Shown in pieces: positions 14,376-14,684 of a stretch of DNA of 14,684 nucleotides. Position 1 is the stretch's first letter. The number at the start of each line of letters is the position of its first letter. The DNA is from SAR202 cluster bacterium (GTDB lineage: Bacteria > Chloroflexota > Dehalococcoidia > UBA3495). Location of the stretch: the NCBI GenBank assembly GCA_009392075.1, contig VFHG01000105.1, positions 1 through 14,684 of the forward strand, given 5' to 3'. The notes below the pieces were generated by a model that worked only from the letters and a program-made list of their open reading frames with translations, was not told the origin of the DNA and did not search any database. The position numbers were made by a program, and so were the translations under genes.

Positions 14376-14684
14376 TTAGGCCAACTCCGAATCCACGGAA
14401 TCACAGGACTCCAGAGTCATGTCTCTGAGGAGGTGGCTGGGCCCTCCGGTTGGTATGCCGTCGCCCGAATCGACCGCCAGACACAGGACCGACTGGCCAT
14501 CGATGCCCAGCCGCAGCAATCCGCCCTCCAATTGGAAAAGCTGGTTTTGGGAGTCGGAGCATGCCGCAAGTGTGACTGTAGACCCGACCGCTACTCCATC
14601 GACTTCGGCGCACAGGCCGTAGGCTTCCATATATATATATCTGGCCGTCGGCCGGGTGGTTAAAGGCGAACAGTTCGTCTGCGG
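14376..14684 (-). CDS. C-terminal part of a ricin-B-like beta-trefoil protein, frame possibly disrupted (cut by right edge)
   Basis: From 14630 down to the stop at 14376 the minus strand encodes 84 residues resembling ricin-B lectin repeats: GLCAEVDGVAVGSTVTLAAC then SQNQLF, followed by VLCLAVDSGDG and LLRDMTLESC. The pattern of LC-x-V, G-x-x-V-x-L-x-x-C and Q-x-F (for Q-x-W) is typical of that family. Upstream of an (AT)6 tract (14629-14640) the protein-like reading ELFAFNHPADGQIY lies in a different frame, so the gene may be frameshifted, phase-variable or misassembled there. The frame used downstream is also open to the window edge, so the break is not proven. The start is outside the window. 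The protein would probably bind carbohydrate if exported. Confidence 0.45.
   Translation of the reverse strand, partial: PQTNCSPLTTRPTARYIYMEAYGLCAEVDGVAVGSTVTLAACSDSQNQLFQLEGGLLRLGIDGQSVLCLAVDSGDGIPTGGPSHLLRDMTLESCDSVDSELA
14629..14640. repeat. (AT)6 dinucleotide microsatellite
   Basis: Six perfect AT units occur in otherwise GC-rich DNA, inside the lectin-like coding region. On the minus strand they read TATATA through the Ile-Tyr-Ile-Tyr segment. Adding one AT unit would join the upstream and downstream protein-like frames. Confidence 0.7.

Noticed and set aside
14301..14663. 120-codon plus-strand open frame at the right end
   Set aside because: The opposite strand has the recognisable lectin repeat pattern, and this frame has no ribosome site of note and no domain.

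Overview
The window reads like bacterial accessory-metabolism DNA with moderately high GC. The gene families (DUF1501/DUF1800 pair, soluble NHL propellers, a Rieske oxygenase, class III CoA-transferases, a lipid-transfer-type thiolase with a DUF35 partner, a signal-less NMT1-like binding protein) resemble environmental Chloroflexota such as the SAR202/Dehalococcoidia lineages. That taxonomic guess is inference from gene content only; there is no rRNA or other phylogenetic marker here. I saw no tRNA, CRISPR array, insertion sequence or phage gene.

Layout. (1) 1-913, minus strand: a vicinal-oxygen-chelate (extradiol-dioxygenase-like) gene followed 38 bp later by a Rieske oxygenase that runs off the left edge. 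(2) 914-1117: a divergent promoter region with a recognisable plus-strand promoter. (3) 1118-9235, plus strand: seven closely spaced genes that look like one operon: DUF1501, DUF1800, an NHL propeller, a glutathione-independent formaldehyde dehydrogenase-like enzyme, a second propeller with a ring of histidines, a MetE-catalytic-domain methyltransferase, and an NMT1/SsuA-like binding protein. All products appear to lack export signals. (4) 9263-14185, minus strand and converging on (3) across 27 bp: DUF35 protein, lipid-transfer-type thiolase, small HAD phosphatase, and two class III CoA-transferases whose genes overlap by 4 bp. (5) 14186-14684: an intergenic region with an 8-bp inverted repeat and promoter-like box, then the 3' end of a minus-strand gene resembling a ricin-B beta-trefoil lectin, whose frame seems broken at an (AT)6 tract.

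How the genes may work together (inference). The Rieske and VOC enzymes suit attack on an aromatic or methylated substrate. Some Rieske enzymes are demethylases that release formaldehyde, which the dehydrogenase in the plus operon could oxidise; the MetE-like enzyme could move a methyl group. The minus operon suits CoA-thioester chemistry: the two CoA-transferases activate an acid and the Ltp2-like thiolase/DUF35 pair cleaves a side chain by retro-aldol or thiolytic reaction. The most unusual unit is the seven-gene plus operon, in which DUF1501/DUF1800 proteins appear to be cytoplasmic and grouped with one-carbon enzymes and propellers.
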